Assembly (NCBI GenBank): GCA_022885665.1
Contig: JAGQDJ010000114.1
Span: 62,001 to 126,000 of the forward strand
Reading direction: 5' to 3'
Length of the DNA stretch: 64,000 nucleotides
Source: Triops longicaudatus
Taxonomy: Eukaryota > Arthropoda > Branchiopoda > Notostraca > Triopsidae
The notes beneath the pieces are model-generated. The model saw only the letters and a list, made by a program, of their open reading frames with translations, had not been told where the DNA came from and made no database searches. Below are positions 33,445-48,400 of this stretch, in pieces. The translations under genes were made by a program, and so were the position numbers. The first letter of the stretch is position 1. Each line of letters starts with the position of its first letter.

Positions 33445-36400
33445 TCACAGGCGTAATTTGCCATATGCACCCAACATATTATCATTGAACAGGCCATTGT
33501 CCAATACATGTTCTCGTCTATAAGCTTCCCAACGAGCATCGTCTGACTCGTGAGTTGCATAACGAATGCCGATTTGTTTCTCCAGTTCTCTCAAATCGCA
33601 CCACGTTTGATAGTCCTAAATTCAGAACATAAATTACACGGTTTAAATAGTTATGAATTCAAAGATAATATTTAATAGCTAAATATCGCAAATTAAACTA
33701 AAAGGTTAAACACAGGAATCGAAATGCTCACTTGTAGCCAGATATGTGACAAAGATTTATCGACCGTGTATCGCTTTCTTTGTTTAACTTGTAGCAAGTT
33801 GGTAATCAAGTCAATTGCTAGAATAAAAAGCTTTTAGGGCCTATTTTGTACCACATATGGCTTCGAGACGTACCTTCAGACGATATTTCTTTCCAAGGGT
33901 TCGGTGGGTACATAAAGGCAGCATTTTGGATTTGATCGTTTATGTCTTCATCCTCGTTGAAGGGGAAAGTGCCACTTAAACTCACATAGATGATCACGCC
34001 CACGCTCCACATATCCAAAGATCGGTTATAGCCCTTATTTCGCAACACTTCCGGCGCTAAAGATTTAAACGAAAAAAAAGTAAATTACAATAAGTAAATG
34101 CAAAATAAGTAAACTATTACAACGAAACGACGTAAATTAAGCAACAAAAATTCTAAGCACGTAGTAATGCAATAAACGTTAAAACAAACAGAAACGAAAC
34201 GAAAATATAATGAAAAAAAAAAAAACAGCAGTACGTATTTGTTCATTGTTTAACCATGATAGACGGATTACCTAGGTAAGCGGGTGTGCCCACCACGGAT
34301 CTTCTGAACGACTTCTCCCCAATGATGCGAGCAAATCCGAAATCACACAGTTTAACTTGAGGAAACTCGGCGTTAGTGGATAAGAGCACGTTCTCGGGCT
34401 TTAAATCACAGTGGACGATGTTTTTACTATGCAAATGCTTGAGGGCCACAAGAATCTAGAGAATATAAACACAAAGTTTATTAAAAATTCAATTTTAAAA
34501 ACAATATAACTAAACAGAAAATGTTTAATGTTCTTTAATTCTAGTGGTAAATATTAACACCTTAATCTTATCAGTCCAAAACTTAATTTTAAGAGCTCTT
34601 TTCAATCAGGTAATTAAAACTGGCTTTCCACTGCCATCTACGTGTTACCGACCGAAGGAAACGAGCTAACGCGCTAGTTTCAATTCGGAAAAGTTACGAA
34701 GATAGTCTTCACTGTGTAACTGTGTTTAAGCACCTTAAAATTGTGTTACGGAAACACGAAAATTAATCAATTTGTCTTCGCTCAGTAATACTTTTGGTTA
34801 AGAAAGTTAATGACCAACACTAAATACCAAATAATTTTGAAGTTAGAAACTTAGCAATTAGAGACAAACGAGATACGGAAATTAGGAAAGATTGTTTTAG
34901 GAAAACTACCTGGGTAATCAGGAATTTCGTGATGCGTTCTGAAAGTCTGCCCTTCTCACTGGACAAAATCATTTCCAGCATATCCCCTTTCAACTTTTCC
35001 ATGACGACGAAGATACGCTCCGTGGTTTCGAACATTCGCTCCAAGTTAACCACTCCAGGATGCGACAAATTTTGCAAAATGGACACTTCGTTCTTTAGCT
35101 GGTCGGCTTGTTTAGTTGGGAAGCGCATTTTGTCGATTACTTTAATAGCAACAGCTCGGCCGGACTTGCGATGCGTGCCTATGTAGAAAAAATATCAGTA
35201 ATTCATTAAAATTAAATCAGATTTACGTAACTATATTCTACTTCACTCAAATTGTTTATTCAATCAATAATAAGAATTTTATTCGTATTATTCTACGATA
35301 AATATTTATTCGTGCTAATAACATTAACTAAATAGGGAAATATGCTAATGATTGTTTAGCTAAACAATCCTGCTAATAAAAATTAAGTGCAACCAACGTA
35401 AACTTGTCGTTGTAATAAGCTTTTTTTTTAAACCAACCTCCATATACAATGCCAAACTGTCCCGAACCGAGAACTTCGTCCGGGAAGATTTGATACAGTT
35501 GTCCAATGTCAGTCAGATGATCTTCTTTATCGACTATGCCGGGTCCAGCACCTTCGTCGTTAATAGGTCGCGCTGCTTGTGATGTTTGATTCTGTGTAAC
35601 AGGCAAAAGCGCTTGCCGAATAGCTGTTTCCCAGGCTTTGGCTAAATGGAGGCCCAAACCTGTATCCAAAGGTTGGGGACTGGTTGCTCCAGCGTCACCG
35701 TTCTGACAGAGAGCATTAGGATCTTCCCCGACATAATAGTCCACGTTGGCTGTTCTCAGCTCGAAGCAATGCATCCGACCTACGTGGGAATAGAAATATG
35801 GATATAGTAGGGCATGCAAACAAACATTCTTTTATTCAACACTTTAATTTTGATAAACATTCAGCAATAAATTACCCGCAGTAGGATGCGGCTGTTTGGC
35901 TGTTTCGACAGCCAGGATCTCAGATAGTGGAACTTCTCTGTAAAAATGTTTCCCAGTTTCGCTCTGGTACATTGTGATGGATTTCGTATCCAACCGCCAA
36001 AAATGCCTCCGACGCTGTAATAGGGCATATTTATTAAAATTATTCGGGTTCACTAGTAAACAATAATAAGCATATATTTTGTTATGCTTACTGAGACTTC
36101 CTTATTGGTGAAGTGAACCATCCATCCCTCTTTGAGAACGTTAGACCCTCGTCGCTTGGTGTGTTTGACAGATTGCACGATTCTCATCAGAGGAATATTG
36201 TTGCTCATGGTTGGACTGTTAAAATACAAGTCAATATTTAACCACTAACTTTTATTCTACTTTTCAACTTTCACTTAACAAACAAAACGTAAGAGAACAC
36301 AACAAGCACACTTTTTGAACGAAAAAGATAGTGTCGAAATAAAAACTATAAAAATACAAACAAAACGAACTAATATATAGAACATTAATTACTAAGTAAT

Positions 36401-39400
36401 ACAAACAAACAACGAAAGCTCAAATCGAAAAATCCAATCCAAAGCCTACATTAGTTCTTATTTAAAAAATAAAAATAAAAAAAGAACATTGTCAAACAAG
36501 ATCAAAAATTGTCTGGCAGTATGCCCATGTGCTCGTTGTCAACACTAAAGTACAGTTAACTGCAAATCGTGAATCTGTTACCTGCTGGGCCGCATTTTCA
36601 CCGTCTCGTCTTCTTGAATCTCTTCCAAACTTCCTTCATTTGTATGGCGGTGCTGAGATGGGTAAAAATGATTTCACACACGGTTCATTATAGTTTTGTC
36701 TGGCTTAACGCAAAGTTCAGATTACCTTATGTTTGTGTTCTACTACATCTTCGCCGTCGCTCTCGTCATCTAAGCCTTCCATGGATGCATGTTCATTCTC
36801 CGAGCTCTCCACACTGTCTGACGTGGGTTCTACAAAGAAAACAGACAACGAAAATAAATGAACGGAAAATTTGTACAAAATTAGGCCTTTCAAAACAAAC
36901 GGATCGAACGATATCTGAGTCAATCAATTTGCAGATTGGAACGACATTCCAACTGAAATGTAGTTATATTTAAATTAATCGACGTAAATCAAATTCGTCA
37001 GAAATGACTAAACTTAGCTATTTTTGAAATCAAGGGCGAAGAAAAAACTAAAAAATGCAATTTAAGATGCAGAAATGAACAGGAATTAGAAAAAAGAGTA
37101 AAAGTGAGAAAAGAGAAAAGAAAAAAATCAAAGGACTTTTTACCTCCAGGCTCTTTGGGGGCTTCGCCGGTGCAATCTTTAGGGATTTTGTCGGCGCATT
37201 TGCGATGCACGTTATATTTGCAGTCTTTACATTGCAACCCTTGCTTAAACAGTCCCTTGAGAAGTTTTTTACAGTAGTGACACACGGTGGGTTTTGTATA
37301 AGAATGGAGCATGAGGGTGTGTGGAATTCGAATGCGACTGGCCATTTCACGCTCCACCCATAACGGCCGCCCAATGGAGACATCCCGACCGGCTTTTTGC
37401 AAACTCGGGCTGGTGCTGCCGCTTCCGGTGGAAATCGAGCTTGACAGTGTCTGTTGGAGTGATAAATCACAAAGACAGAAAATTATCAGAAACAATTTTA
37501 CTTTTACAAGCTTGCTTCAGAAAATTTATCAAAGCTTAATTTAACGAAACTTTCTTGGAAACTAGTCATTTGCTTTTTACTAAAAAAAACGTTGTAGGCT
37601 TTTCTGTACTGCCATGCTTTATATTATTATTACAATTTTATTATTAACTATGTTACTAGTTTCTCTGTGACTTACAGTTTCATGTAATATTCGTTAATCG
37701 ACACTTCAGTTTTGTTTACTTTTTGTTTACTTCTTATGTCCCTTCTATTTCCTTACTTTTATAATAAAAATTGTCAGAAATTTACAACAAATATACTACT
37801 GATCTTACCCTGCCGACAGTGAGAAGAGATTCATCTGAATGAGAATGACCATGTGACCCTAGTGGCGAAGCATCCGACGAGCTTCTGGGCAAAATGATAA
37901 GGGGCGGCGCCAAACACGACGATGACCGTCGGCTTCTTGAATACGAGCAATTATTAGGAATTTTGTAAACACATCGTTTGTGGAAATTCAGACCACACCC
38001 TAGCGAAAAAAAAGACAGAAAATAAAAATACATTATTTTGAAACACCAAGCAACACAAAAAGCATCCAACAAAAAATCAATAATTCAAACATGGTAGGGT
38101 GGAGACTTTGTTTCGAAAATATACTCACAATCGCATTTCAGTCCTTGTCGCACCAAGCCAAAGAGCATTTCACCACAAAAGTCGCAAAATGCGGGAGATT
38201 TATACGAGTGCACATGCAACTGATGTGGTCGGATTTGAATACAAGATTCATCTTGGGGGATATTGGCTGCAAAGGCAAGAAAAAAGGCAATGTGTGAGAA
38301 ATGACGCTATAATATCTTTTTGTATAAAAAGGCAAACATATCACTAAAAAAAAGTACGGCTATGTCAAAAATAGGACAACACGTTCACGTTTACTTTTTA
38401 TTTCTGTTGCCCTTTTTTTAGCAAGACTTATTGACAAAGTGCTGACGTACCAGACAACACGATTTCAACCAAAGTTTCGTCAGCGATTTCCGATGCAGCG
38501 TTTATGAGTTGCAGGATATTAGGAGTGGAATAATCGTGTCGAAAAAGATGCACGCATTCATGTAGTCTAGGCAAGTTGTGATCAGGAAACTACGGAAGAA
38601 AAAATACAAAGAGTGAACTTAATTTATTGTGTTTCATCAATGTGTCAAAACCAGCTTGTAAAAACAACACTAGAACAAAATTCCCGTCAGAGAATAACGC
38701 AATACAATAAAGCGTCTAAATAAGATTTCATTCCCATTTTGGAATCATTTACAAAAAAAAAAAAAATATCTGGAAACGTTCAAGCAACTGTTCCCAGGCA
38801 ACAAACTTAAAAAAAGCGCCTGTCAACGGAAAATATCGTCTTTGCTTATTTACCAAATTTTTATACAAAACTAAACATTTTTTCACTTTCAACTGAACTT
38901 CCTTCAAAAGAATCTCGACTGCATGCAGATAATGCTGAATCTGTGATAAACCTGAAAAATGGCATTCTGAAGAGTTTTAAAGTTTTCCTTATTACGGGAG
39001 TTTAAAGGGGGCAAAACCACGATAGTTTGTGTATTAGGCTATTTAGCGTCCCTATGTGAGCATTTCCTTTTTCATTTGTTTCCTGGTTAAAGCTTGGTTC
39101 TCGCTTCTAGTCACTCAATTGTCGTTCCCCAAACAAGTTGACAAATCGCTGAGTGAGGACCATAATGTTATTTTATTAACGAGTAAATTAATTGATGAAT
39201 GAGCTCTTCAGAGCAAACCAGTCCAACTGTAAATGTTGGAATTTTGCCACTACATTCAGGCGTTGTGTATGTCGTAATCTAGTGAATACTAATTTTAACG
39301 TACTTCTTGCCAACAGAAAAAAACAGTCGGTATATCCGAAGTTCAATATATTAGACGCTTCTATGCATTTCACACAACTCCAAACCTTACAACTCCGCCT

Positions 39401-42400
39401 ATCATAGCTAAAGAATCGTTATAAAAGGGCTCGTTACAAAGAGATTCTACTTACTGATTTTGCTCTAGATGTGACCTCGGATCAGACAAAATGATCAAAT
39501 GAAAGCTAACTAGGATAACTACGTAAATTAACAAATGAAAATTCGTTGGCGGAACAATTTTACAAGAACGTATCCGACTAAGCGGACTGCAGGACCAACT
39601 ATGTACAACCAAAGGCCTTGAGCAATCATCTTACGTGTGCGTTCGTATAATCATCATGGCACATGAATGGTAAATGCGACAAATTCCTTGTTATCCAAGT
39701 ACATGGTTTCGGTGCAAGGTCCTTCGCTTGATTCGACTATTTTAAGAGTTTTGTGTTCACTACAGTACGTCAGTTTAACCAACGTCAAAGACAGCGATGA
39801 TGTCACAAGTCTGCACCTGTCACGTGAGTAAAGCTGTTCCTTTTCTGACGTCACGTTTCTTCCAGAGAGCGAGAGAGAAAGAAAAAAATCCAGAGATCTG
39901 CTTTCATGTTAGTATCTATTCTCTCCCGATTACAGGATTCCGGCTACCCTGTCCCGCCAAGGTTTGCAGACAGACGTAATAAATCCCCCTTTCGAACGTC
40001 TAGAAAAAAAAAATCCCATAAAGCACTATTATCTTTCTCTCCTCCTCAAACCTTCTCCCACGTTAGCAAAAAAGCCGGACATCCTTAAACGCCTAGTAAA
40101 GATCCTTAATCCTGGTCTACGAATCGCTGACGTCAATGAAGCGGGAAAAGACCTTTTTCCCAGATCAGTGATCGCAGGTGAAACACAAGGTTGGGGCTAT
40201 TTACAATGATATGCCCTTTGGGAGATGTTAGAACTTCAAGATCACTTCTGGCATTTCTGTCGCCTAGACAGGGCAAAGCATGCCATAGAGTACGAGTACG
40301 TGTTCGTATACCTGATACCGCTTCCCGTATTCAGTAAATCCGCAGAAATAAAGATTTCTACAAAGAAAGCCGGGGAAAGTTTTCATATGGCGAAAACACT
40401 GAGAATTTAAATTACAAAATCTATGTTGGCTGCGTCAGCTAGTAATATCCAAGTTTTGAATATTTCTCAAGGCCACGGACAGCTAAAAGTCTCGATTTTG
40501 ACATAAATGCTATTTATTACTACCATTTGTTATTTATTTTCAGTGCAATAACTTATTGAACATTTATATAAAACTATGGATGATGGTGTTGTCATTGCAG
40601 AGAATACGCGCCAAAATCAGTTAAAAAATTCATTCATCCTGGACTTATGACTTGAGTACTTCCTTTATTTGTACTGAAACAAATTTAATTCTGAACTCAC
40701 GTCATTTGAAAATAATGATTCACTTGGTTCGTATTTACGTTTTTCAGATTTTACCATAAAATTAACAAAACAGTAAAGTTCGTGTAGAAGACGGCGGAAC
40801 AGTTTAGTTATTTTTGTGACTTAGTTTTTGTTTCTTGAAGTATACTAACACATTTAGCCAAGATGGCTATGATAGCAATCTAGTTAATTAATGATTCCAT
40901 ACTATACTTTCGTTCGTGAATGAAAAGAATGTACTTTTCTATTGAGTACGGTAGTACTCTATGTAATGCAATCATCACGAAAACGGGTGCAAGGCTCTGC
41001 AGCTCGTTTTACAACACATATTGTGATGAATTATATATTGAAAAATCAAGAGAAATCAAATAAAAAATCAAGAGTTCCAGGAAACGAGTTTAGTTTGATA
41101 AGTTTTGACATCTAGGAGATACGCGCAATGATGTGTGTAAGACGACGAATTCAATTTGGACACTATGTAACTCTAATTACTCAACGGATAGGGATGTATT
41201 GTACACGAAAAATCAAGCGCAAAATCTAGGTTTAGATATTTTATGTATAATTCTTCCGACGTAAGAGCTATATAGAAAAAGAAACCATTGAGTATACTAA
41301 TTCCTGTATGTAAAAATAGAAAAAAGGAACACAGTATGGCCATAACTACTGAACGGACTGGGATGTATTTTACGTGGAAAAATTAGCGAAAAATCTAGAT
41401 TTGGAACATAATATTCTTATATACATAACTCTTCAAGCGCAAGAGATATAATGATAAAAATATAGTGTCTCTTGTGCAAACTGCTTCTTGGGTAAACAAA
41501 GGGGAAAAGTCTAGTTCGTGACCGTTTCAACCCCTCTTGGGTGAGACGAGGGAAAGCGAAATTCCTAGACGAGAATGGTCTAGAACTAGTGTAAAACCAT
41601 CGTATTGTGGGGCCTGGATGAGTTAAGCATAAATTAAATTAAGTAAAATTTTCACACCAGAGGCGATGGAAATGCTGTAATTGTAATGGTAATCTGTGGT
41701 GCAATTTAAACCCTGTTCCTTGCAAAAATGGCACGTCTTGCCGCAAAATTCTTACTAATCTTTTCTTCTATTGAAGCTAATTAGTGCAAAATTTTCACTA
41801 AAAAATCTATCAGTTTTGAAAAACGGTGACTATAATAGAGCACTAATTTTATGGGGCGTATAACAGACAAATACCGAATAGTACCAAGTAAGAAAATTCG
41901 GAGAACTGTCCGATTCGTCCCATCCCTCTTATCTTCCCGACACTGGACATTTTCCAAGCTTAGGAACCGACTTCTCAAAAGTGAATTAATTTTAGTCAGT
42001 TCTTTCAATTCTTATGAAAATAAGGTCGCTTGAGCACCTAATCGAGTTCTCCTTACAGAAAAAAAAAAATAGAATCGTGTACGCAATTTATTCCGTCCGA
42101 TTTTTCACTTTCTGTAATTCCGAACAACAGTGAAAATGTCTTCTAAACTTGTTTTGCTTCCTCGCGCTTTACCAAATTAGACATTCTTGTTCTTAATTTG
42201 TTTTACATTTTTTTCTACGACTGACAATATTATATGTTAACCGAGGTGACTTAAGAACAAATGATGATTTAAAATTGATTGGCTATAAAATTCACCGCTT
42301 CAGACTGATTTGTGCGTATTTTAATGACACGTTATTTAATACTACATTAAAACTTCTCTGTAACCCCAGATAGATCCGTAGTGTTTGTGCTACGTAGCAA

Positions 42401-45400
42401 CGCTTTTAATACGTGGGTAATTAGCTTTAACTCAGACAACCTTTTTTCCGTAACTCAGGAGTACCCAACTTAAACTAGATATCGTTGTCTTGATACACAA
42501 TTAAGTAGTTCTTGTCACTTTGCCTTAAATTTGCCTAACTAACCTTAATGACCAATGAGAAAAAACTAGAACTCTTGATCAATTTTTTTACTTTCGAACG
42601 CAAAATTTTCATATAATCTGAATCTGACCTATTAGATTTCTTTGTTTTTTCCCAGTTATGCCTCATACGTTCTGTGTTTGCTACTAGCAGCACGTTCTTT
42701 TACTAGGACGGTAAAGAAAAGCGCTGAGGGATGCTGCCAGAAATCAATAAAAGCTTTTGACGATATCAAAAAAAATATTTTTAGGGCTAAGGAAATAGAA
42801 AAGAAAAAGCTGATGGATTCGTATTGTTTCGTACACTCTTGTCCTCGTTGCCCTCCCGTTTTTTCATTTTCTAAATTCAAGCTCTTTGGGGGCAATTAAG
42901 CCCCCCCCCCCTATGAGATCCTAAGCTCCTTGTCCAACTGACGTTTCCAACGCAACAGACTCATTCCTGATGTAGAAGGCTCCTTTCTCTTGCCTGCTCT
43001 TTCAGACCACCTTCTCATTGAGCTGTTGTGTGGCTGGCATCTCGCTTAATGTCTTTTTTCCCTCCCTTGGAGTGCTGGCTACTGCGCCAAAGGGTTTAAC
43101 AGGCTAGAAAACACACGTCATGTTCACTACTCTCCCTTTCTGACAACGTGATTAACTGCCCTAAATTGCATGTCAATACTTTGAAGCAGCAAAAGAAAAG
43201 GCAAATCTTTGCTATCCCTATATCTAAACTTGGAATCAAAAGCGCAGAGATAGAGACGCTAGCAAGTTATGAAGATCGTAAAAAGGATCCATCACTTTTA
43301 CACGACTGCTTTGCTCCACGTGTCAGGTGCATGACGCAAGTGAAGATCAAACCTTGCTTTTAGTTTAGGATGCAGTTTATGGCTTGGGTCACATCGACAT
43401 TTTCTCGCTTGATCATTTACGTTTCTTTTCTTTTTTCCTATGAGAAGACTGAAGGGTTTTAAATTCTGCCTCAATCCCATTGTTGCATCCCAATGTATTT
43501 ACCAGTACAGAGTGCCGATAACAAGATTAAACTGACGCATAAGACTGCCTTCTGAAAACATTTCGATTTCTACGCCCTTGAATTCACAAATTTCTTCTTC
43601 TGCCCGGAAGTATTTTTTTAATAAAATGTAGTTTACTAATTAAGATAGTTACTGAAAATAGTATGCAAGTGGGAAGTATAAACTCAACACAAATAAATTA
43701 ATAACCGATAAATACAAAATGACAACGTATAAAAAAAATACTGATAGCCAATTAATCACCCAAAAGCCCAAAATTCGAAATGCACGAGGAAAATAAGACA
43801 CAACTACACAAGTCCTCATGTGCTGTCTTTTATTTTATTTATTTTTTTAAGTGAAACTCTCGAACGGATCGATTTGTTTCACGAAAGCTGGACAAACCAG
43901 CGAAAATAGGATTCTTTTTTCCCTCAAATTGCCATCTTTATACCACACTCTCTGAAAACTATACCTTAAAATTCTCATATAATGACAACTTGGCACAATT
44001 CCAGTCCAATTCATGCATTCTACTACTACGAGCTTGATCAAGTTGAGAGATTTCGTGACAAGACAAGACAGCTGAAGGCGGGTGACAGTCCCTCCTTTTT
44101 ATCTATCTTCGTCGATAACCTCCAAAAAACCTCCAAATTAAGATTTCTGTGATTTCCTATACAAATATCACTATTTTAGTGCGTGAATTGAAATCAGTTT
44201 AAATGAACGAATAATTAGCTTAGAGATTCTACGCATTTCTGATTTTGACGCTTGCTACGTAATCGCAGGAACTTCTTTGTGCCGAACAGCTTGAAGTGGG
44301 TCTCACGCGCCAGCGCTGGGTTATAATTTGCTCATTTTAGGTCTTTCCTTTTTACTCTAAAACCAGAACTGACTCTGCTTACCCGTTTATTTTCGAGAAT
44401 TAACACACATGAAGCTGTGTGGTTTGCTAAACTGAAAGAAAGTAAGCTAACTGGGAAAAGATTCTTCCAATAGGTTGGATTGCACCTCATCGCTGAACAC
44501 GCTGAGGAGGCTAAGGGAATTTGACTTCCAGCGCTATCTTTGCTAATTGAAATTTAATGGTCGTTTGTGCAAAAGTTCAGTAGATATTGAAGGTGAACTA
44601 GAAGTCATTATACGATTTTCAGTGCAAGTGGATTCCTTTTTAAAATAATTTCTCGGAACTTTTGGATAGGCTCGTGTACACTATTGCGGCAGTCGGAGAA
44701 ACCCTACGCCATTTCCAGAGAAAATATTAATCTAAACTATTCATTTTTCAATTAATTTACTTCGGATTAGATGAATTTTCCATTGAAACATTAATATATC
44801 GATTTTTATACTTATATATTTAATTAAGTTTCCGTGCTTCCGTCGGTAAAAGAAAAGTTTCGCTGCGATCCTGCGAGCATATTGTCGGAATCTGATTATG
44901 TCAACCACCACAGAAGTAAAACTTTCGCCATTAAGGATAGGTTTTTACGACACTTTTTCAAGCGTTTACTCATTTCGGTAAAATAATTTACAACAAACCT
45001 CACAATAAAGTTGAACGAATCTATAAAAAAAATACTATTTATTTCCAATTTTTGTTCATTATTGAAATTTTCTCAAGTTTTTCCCAACGCACTAAATACG
45101 TGCATCCGATTTTGTCAACTACCCTCCAGTCCCGACCAGTTGACAAAATCGATTTCTACTGTCTGAAAGTTGGCAAAGCCGTAATTTTTTAAGATTAGCA
45201 CGTTACTAAATGTTCGTTGTCAAAAATGATTTGTCAAATAGTTCAGAATTTTGCAACGTCAGGAAACTTGTCGAACTCGTAGGAGATGTTAAAACTGCCT
45301 AAGGAAAGACTTAAGTTAACTTCGTTGTGCTGCTAATTGATCATAACATTTCTAAGCAGAGCCTCACCACAATGACTCGACAAACCCAATCTTTACTGAA

Positions 45401-48400
45401 TAAAATAACAGTTATCCTGGAACATATTCGCGAAAATTGCTCCACGCATAGTCAGATATGCTGACCCGGTAGTCTTGCGACACCAAGCCTACCGAGCCTT
45501 AATAGCCCTTTATAAAACACAATGTTACCTTACTTAACCTTACCCAATTTCACTTACCCTTACATTCAGCATATATACCTAAACTACTTCTGTCCTATCT
45601 AACATAATGTTGCCTAACCTAACTTTACTTGGTTAACCTAACTTGACCTCGTCAAGCTTAACGTAACCCTAATTTAACCAAGCTTACACTGTAAGAAAAG
45701 TCCCCCATCTTTTGGGGCAAATAAACCCCAAAAACGACAGAAGCCAGGTTCGGGGTTTTTTAATACCAGCAATAAATTCTGGGGCTTCCACACTAAAAAC
45801 GGTACACGCAATTCCCAGAAACTGGTATTTACGAACCCCAAAATCGTTCGTATTTAACTCCACAATAAGGACTATCGCCACTGTTAACTAGTATTTATAA
45901 TTCTTCGGTTTCAAAGACATTTTACGAAACGTACGTATATTAAAGTACTTAATTTCGAAATATAAATCCCATTTTTTTAAAAGATATTTCCCCTAAAAGT
46001 ATACTACTAATAGTTTACTCGCGTTCTGTAAAAATATTACAGAATACGAGTTAAATATAACTGTCAAGTTATTTAAAGTCACGATACATATAAATGAATT
46101 GCACAACTAGGCTACTACAACCTTTTTACTGATCCTGTTTTCATCAAAATGTCACATTCCAAGCCAAGTTACCTCTCTTGACGAAAGATTAGGGTAAGTT
46201 CAAGGCCTTTGGCATACGTTACGTTATGAACATAATAAGTATCCGTAAGGCACTAGCTTCTGCTTTAGTTTTAACGAACAGTCCCATGACTATTTACACA
46301 CACAAGGTTAACTTACAAACAATTTACATCCGGTATTTAATCTATTAAATGTAATAAACTGAGCAACCCTGATTACTAGCCCTGCTAGTAACAACGAAAC
46401 ACTGTTGTCTCAAACCATTCCCAGCCTTGATGTCTCCCCCTGACAGAACACACCCATACTAGTAGCATTACGTGTAAATATCATTTGTTCTCGGCCATTT
46501 GAACGACCTATTCTTGCGATGACCTGCCGTTGTTTTTGGGAAAGGTACTAATAAGAGAGGTGACAACGCCGTCTTCGTGCACGAGCTACTAGTTACGAGC
46601 GCCAGTTGCCCCATTAAATGAGAGAAGCAAACCATCTTTTCGGGCAATTTTTGAGGGGAATACCAATTTATGAAATTACCTAAGAACCAATTTTTCGCAC
46701 CCGTTTCAACAGTGTAACGTAACCTTACCAAAGATAAATTACGCTGCACACTAACCTAATCAAACTATAATAAGTTTAACCTAACGTAACTTTACGTAAC
46801 CCAACTTAATCTAACCTAACATAACTTTACGTTGTTTTCGTTACGTTAAATTCCACTAAAATTAGAGAACGTGCGACATGTATATATCTCACAACGACAT
46901 ATATGATTCCGTATTTTAATAGGTTGAAATATGTTTTTCACACAGGTTTGTGCTGTCATGTCTGACCATGGCCATGCTTTGACCCTGAAATCGAAGGTCC
47001 GGTACTTATTCTCTGTTCTGTGACGTCAGTCTCCCTCGCATTTCCCATGAACGCAAATAAAAAATGCTGAGCATAACATAGTGGCATCAGCTGCACTATC
47101 ACATAGTAAATCCTGCATCAGGTCTTTTCCAGCTCGCCAGACAATCACCCCCCCCCCCCCCGTATCTTTTGACCAACTACTTTGTTTTTCATCACCCGGG
47201 ATCATCTACTATACCCTAAATTCAAAATCTCCGCCTAACGCCCAACACAGTCCAATGCAAAACGTTCGAAAAAGTACCGTATCAAAAACCTCAACACTTT
47301 CCCACACTCCCGAAACAGAACTATTCAGCAATAATGTCACGCCAGGCTACCTCTAAACTGCGGACAGACCGAAAATAAATGAAAAATAAATTATCACAGT
47401 AATCAGAATTACACGAAAACTAACACGAATAGAAAAATAGTACAGCAGAGAAATGAAATAACAGAAAAAATGAAAATAATGTCACAAGATTTTGAGAAAT
47501 AAATAATATTGTTGTTTCATAAGGCAAAACTAATACAAATAGATAAATTAAGTACAGAAACAAATAAAACAAATACAACTAGGAATAAATGAAAATATTT
47601 TTTTACAAAATGGCATTACAAATAAAAACGAAAGAATAATACTGGAATTTCCTCTTCAAAAAAGAAGTCAAATACACCCAAGATAATCTCTTATTAATAT
47701 TAAAATTAACATGTCTTGTAACAATTTTGGTAACTTATCACAACATAGGCAAAAATAGATAAGCTGATTGTACAATACGTGATTTAGATCATAAGGCTTC
47801 TTTCGTAAATAAACTGATGCAGATTTAAATAGATTGAGAAGCGGTGCTTTTTAAATATTTTCAGTGAAGCAAAAAAGCCTTGAGCCAAACTGCTGCTTAT
47901 GCCGTTAGATCTTGACCTAGCTGTGCTGTTTAGGTTGCTTGGCAGGTGGCGGTTCATATCTGGACATCACGTGCCTTGACTTGGGCCAATAAACCGGTAA
48001 AAAGTAGGTTAGGGGCTATTTTAAAGACCCATGTGTGGCACCGCACGATCAAATGGTGGTAAACACCTTCTTTGCTAGATTCAAAAAAATCTAGCTAAAT
48101 GCTCTACTTCCGAGACATTAGCGTCTTTCGGAGGGATTAAGAGGTGACGAAAACGAAGCTGGGTGGTAATTCACAAGATTTTCTTCGGTTAAAGGGAAAT
48201 GATAGTTATTTGGTCCAAGAAAATTGGCGCACCAGCTTGTTGGCAGGCTAACACGATCGGACAAGTACACATACTCTCAGTTAACTGTATAAGAATTCAA
48301 TGTACAGGATCTGGCAAGAAGTTTGACAATGGCTTGGAAACTTGAGACAAATTTTGAGACTCTTGCCTTCCACGGAGCTGTTTAACGATTCAAATTTATT

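Noticed and set aside
38878..38957. Open stretch on the minus strand (LSQIQHYLHAVEILLKE) between a good acceptor and a donor-like site
   Set aside because: In the phase set by kinase exon 1 it reads into a stop, and it matches no known protein kinase D segment, so it is not a cassette exon.
42640..42900. 85-codon frame with a hydrophobic start (MFFPSYASYVLCLLLAARS)
   Set aside because: It resembles a signal peptide only by composition; it ends at a C tract and has no family match or exon support.
46468..46749. 93-codon minus-strand open frame (MQRNLSLVRLRYTVETG)
   Set aside because: No domain or splice context; it overlaps a CCTAAC-rich repeat tract.
45535..46835. CCTAAC-rich sequence as a chromosome end
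   Set aside because: Irregular, short and flanked by a normal gene on both sides; it lies inside the kinase gene.
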